A DNA stretch of 64,000 nucleotides, taken from Pyramidobacter piscolens (GTDB lineage Bacteria > Synergistota > Synergistia > Synergistales > Dethiosulfovibrionaceae). The translations under genes were made by a program, and so were the position numbers. The notes below the pieces were generated by a model. It was not told the DNA's origin. It worked only from the letters and a program-made list of their open reading frames with translations, and did no database searches. Positions 61,699-64,000 of the stretch are shown one piece after another. Location of the stretch: the NCBI GenBank assembly GCA_004558205.1, contig SFDM01000025.1, forward strand, positions 1-64,000, given 5' to 3'. The stretch's first letter is position 1; every line of letters begins with the position of its first letter.

Positions 61699-62364
61699 AT
61701 GACTCAGGATGATACTTATATCCTGATCTCCGGTCTTCAGCATATTGTCTTTTGCCCTCGGCAGTGGGCTTTGATTCACATGGAGCAGGAATGGCAGGAA
61801 AACGCGCTGACCGCCGAGGGAAAAATCCTGCATGAAAAAGCCCATTCTCATGAAAGCGAGAGCCGCCCCGGACTGCATATCGCCAGGGGGCTCCCGCTTC
61901 GGTCGGATCGTCTGAAGCTTAGCTGTGTGGCTGACGTAGTGGAATTTCACGAGTGCGCCGATGGCGTTGCTCTTCCGGGGCAGAGCAGACTGTGGCTGCC
62001 CTTCCCTGTAGAGTACAAGCACGGCAGGCCGAAGTCGCAGGATTGTGACCGGGTTCAGCTTTGCGCGCAGGCTCTATGCCTTGAAGAGATGTTGAGCTGC
62101 AATGTAGCCGAAGGCGCGCTTTTTTATGGAACACCGCGGCGCAGAGAATCGGTGGTCTTTACGCCGCAACTGCGTCAAACTCTTGAAGAATGCTGCAATG
62201 AAGCTCAGAGGCTTTTAGCTTCAAAGCAGGTGCCCGCTCCTATTTTGAACAAATATTGCCGCAGCTGCTCGCTGAAAGAGATCTGCGGCCCCGAGACGAC
62301 CCGGTCGGTCCAGGATTATCTGATTCGCAGTATAAAGGAGGCCCTTGATGAGACACCTTCTTAA
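61699..62364 (+). CDS. cas4: CRISPR adaptation exonuclease Cas4
   Basis: 221-residue RecB-like nuclease that trims prespacers and selects PAM-containing ends. One cysteine lies in HIVFCPRQWALIHME and three in YCRSCSLKEICGPE, the four iron-sulfur ligands. HEKAH and LWLPFPVEYKHGRP carry the nuclease residues. It starts one base after the cas7 stop and overlaps cas1 by 17 bases. Intact. Confidence 0.93.
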   Translation: MTQDDTYILISGLQHIVFCPRQWALIHMEQEWQENALTAEGKILHEKAHSHESESRPGLHIARGLPLRSDRLKLSCVADVVEFHECADGVALPGQSRLWLPFPVEYKHGRPKSQDCDRVQLCAQALCLEEMLSCNVAEGALFYGTPRRRESVVFTPQLRQTLEECCNEAQRLLASKQVPAPILNKYCRSCSLKEICGPETTRSVQDYLIRSIKEALDETPS

Positions 62365-63379
62365 TACGCTCTACGTAAACATTGATGGCGCCTATATTGC
62401 CCGGGATGGAGAGAACCTGGACGTTCGCGTAGAGGGAAACACGATGAAGCAGTTTCCCGTTCACATTTTTGAGAACGTGGTCTGTTTTGGCCGGGTGGGC
62501 GTCAGCCCAGGAGCTATGGGGCTCTGTGCTGACAACGGCGTTAGTTTGTCCTTTATGACGGTCTATGGCCGTTTTATCGCGCGGATCACGGGGCCTGTTC
62601 GCGGTAATGTGCTGCTTCGCAGGAGCCAGTATCGATGGGCCGATGATCCAGAAAAATCTGCTGAGATAGCGCGGGTCTGCATTGCCGCAAAAATAGCGAA
62701 TAGCCGGACTGTGCTTCTGCGTGCGGCTCGGGAGCAGAAAAGACCCGAAGTTTACTCGCAGGCCATAGAGCGGCTTGGAGACCATTTGAGGATTCTTCAG
62801 CGCGACGGAGCTCAGACGCTGGACTCCATTCGCGGTATTGAAGGAGATTCGGCGGGCGATTACTTCAGCTGTTTCAACGAGATGATTCTCTATGAGCGGG
62901 AGAGCTTTTCCTTTGTAAAGCGCAGTCGACGGCCACCGATGGACAGATTAAACGCTCTGCTATCCTTTGGTTACTCTTTGCTGGCGGCTGAAATTACAGG
63001 AGCTTTGGAGTCTGTCGGTCTTGACCCGTGTGTAGGCTTTTTGCACAGGGACCGTCCCGGGCGCCCAAGCTTAGCCTTGGATCTTATGGAGGAACTGCGC
63101 GCTTACCTTGTGGATCGTTTTGTGTTGTCATTGGTGAATCTCCGGAAGATCGTGAGCAAAGACTTCTCCATTCAAGAGAATGGAGCGGTTTTGCTGAATG
63201 AAAAGGCACGCAAGGAAGTCTTTCTGCAAAGCTGGCAGACTCACAAGCAAGAGGAAATCACCCATCCTTATTTACAGGAAAAGGTTCCTCTCGGGCTCCT
63301 GCCCTACGTGCAGGCTCTGCTGCTCGCTCGCAGGATCCGCGGTGACGTCGATGGCTATCCGGCGTTTTTCCTGAAATGA
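62348..63379 (+). CDS. cas1: CRISPR adaptation integrase Cas1
   Basis: 343-residue type I-C Cas1. RHLLNTLYVNIDGAYIARDG opens it; the catalytic region is recognisable from GDYFSCFNEM and LHRDRPGRPSLALDLMEELR. ATG 62348, seven bases after AGGAGG, is preferred to an upstream TTG. Together with Cas2 and Cas4 it would still permit spacer capture if transcribed. Confidence 0.95.
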   Translation: MRHLLNTLYVNIDGAYIARDGENLDVRVEGNTMKQFPVHIFENVVCFGRVGVSPGAMGLCADNGVSLSFMTVYGRFIARITGPVRGNVLLRRSQYRWADDPEKSAEIARVCIAAKIANSRTVLLRAAREQKRPEVYSQAIERLGDHLRILQRDGAQTLDSIRGIEGDSAGDYFSCFNEMILYERESFSFVKRSRRPPMDRLNALLSFGYSLLAAEITGALESVGLDPCVGFLHRDRPGRPSLALDLMEELRAYLVDRFVLSLVNLRKIVSKDFSIQENGAVLLNEKARKEVFLQSWQTHKQEEITHPYLQEKVPLGLLPYVQALLLARRIRGDVDGYPAFFLK

Positions 63380-63391
63380 GGCGATGGCACT

Positions 63392-63682
63392 ATGGTAATT
63401 CTGATCACCTACGATGTCAAAACTGACAGCCCCGGCGGAGCGAAACGCTTGCGCAGAGTCGCTAAATTGTGCGAAAACTCTGGGCAGCGAGTGCAGTTTT
63501 CGGTTTTTGAGTGTAAGTTGGATATGGCACAATGGATTATTTTGAAAAACAAATTGATCTCCGAGATCGATGAAAAGGTTGACAGCCTTCGCTTTTATAT
63601 GCTTGGAAACAATTGGAAGCATCGCGTTGAACACTTTGGAGCGAAGGGGAGTTATGACCCAGAAGGCACTTTGATACTCTAA
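63392..63682 (+). CDS. cas2: CRISPR adaptation protein Cas2
   Basis: 96-residue Cas2 of normal length. VILITYDVKTDSPGGAKRLR and FSVFECKLD, with FYMLGNNW, are the ferredoxin-fold landmarks. It is the last cas gene before the leader and array. Intact. Confidence 0.95.
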   Translation: MVILITYDVKTDSPGGAKRLRRVAKLCENSGQRVQFSVFECKLDMAQWIILKNKLISEIDEKVDSLRFYMLGNNWKHRVEHFGAKGSYDPEGTLIL

Positions 63683-63906
63683 TCTCCGCGGACTTGGAGC
63701 GGACAAATTCAGTTCAGGCAATAGATGCTCTATGCCCTCTTGAATGGAGGCACAAAAGCATTTATTGGATCAATGTTCCGCGGAGCCTGCACAGCCTACT
63801 CTCCCGTTCAATTTGTAATAAAAAATGAAAGATGGGATGGGGAAAAGGATAGCTTCGCGGAAAAAGTGTTGGGAAATATTGCAATAAGTGGAGTCAAAGT
63901 AACACG
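63683..63906 (+). promoter_or_regulatory. CRISPR leader
   Basis: 224 bases between cas2 and the first repeat, A-rich in its second half (AAAAATGAAAG, GGAAAAAGTGTTGGGAAATA). It is the expected place for the array promoter and the Cas1-Cas2 integration signal. A short open frame across it runs into the repeat and is not considered a gene. Confidence 0.7.
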
Positions 63907-64000
63907 GTCGCGCCCTCACGGGCGCGTGAGTTGAAACTCGACGGCCTCCCAAAGCTCACGCGGGACATTGCGTCGCGCCCTCACGGGCGCGTGAGTTGAA
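63907..64000 (+). CRISPR. Type I-C CRISPR array, first two repeats
   Basis: The first repeat spans 63907-63937 (31 bases, starting GTCGCGCCCTCACGGGCGCG and ending GAGTTGAAAC). Its hairpin core CGCGCCC / GGGCGCG is typical of I-C repeats. The first spacer is 34 bases (63938-63971). The second repeat begins at 63972, identical as far as it goes, and is cut by the window end after 29 bases. The rest of the array lies beyond. Confidence 0.95.

Noticed and set aside
63725..63934. 69-residue ORF in the CRISPR leader
   Set aside because: It runs into the first repeat, lacks a ribosome-binding site and resembles nothing; leaders are non-coding.

Overview
The window reads as a GC-rich bacterial chromosome, most plausibly an amino-acid-fermenting anaerobe of the Synergistota (Pyramidobacter/Jonquetella-like). 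That placement is an inference from gene content: a TRAP-TAXI transporter with exported dipeptidase, a RocB-like peptidase, argF-carAB and an I-C CRISPR system. No rRNA or marker gene is present to prove it.

Region by region: 0.3-3.3 kb is a minus-strand ABC importer of the iron-siderophore/heme/cobalamin type (ATPase, FecCD permease, binding protein). 3.8-4.9 kb is a FliB-like cysteine-cluster protein. 5.1-12.2 kb is a catabolic locus: an IclR regulator, then TAXI receptor, fused TRAP permease, PhzF, RidA and an exported C69 dipeptidase. Four copies of one 17-bp palindrome at the two promoters look like the regulator's operators. 12.7-18.9 kb is argF-carA-carB on the minus strand, with a DapF-like domain fused to the C-terminus of CarB. 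19.4-21.0 kb is a RocB-like M20 peptidase. 21.4-21.9 kb is a decayed glutamate racemase. Between these lie three copies of a palindromic 'CGCAAAGG' intergenic repeat and one other long palindrome.

22.1-64.0 kb is a type I-C CRISPR-Cas locus (cas3-cas5c-cas8c-cas7-cas4-cas1-cas2-leader-array) split by a 33.8-kb transposable (Mu-like) prophage. The prophage sits inside the cas8c coding sequence: codon 549 ends at 26823, and the missing 53 C-terminal codons resume in frame at 60649. The junctions carry the direct repeat CAGTCTT and imperfect terminal inverted repeats. A strong internal Shine-Dalgarno and ATG in cas8c mark the nested cas11c, so one insertion truncates both Cas8c and Cas11c, while cas3, cas5c, cas7 and the adaptation genes look intact.

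The prophage is a mosaic. Mu-type early genes (repressor, Ner-like, MuA, MuB, Gam, GemA) lie in its middle. Terminase, a Com-like zinc ribbon and MuF are at its right end. A P2-type contractile tail and capsid set runs leftward from 46.6 to 26.9 kb. MuF carries a C-terminal extension resembling BECR-fold nuclease toxins and is followed by a likely immunity gene. The tail-fibre region has three paralogous tip-like cassettes, two of them preceded by hairpins abutting poly-C tracts. A 13-bp motif recurs at both prophage ends and internally.
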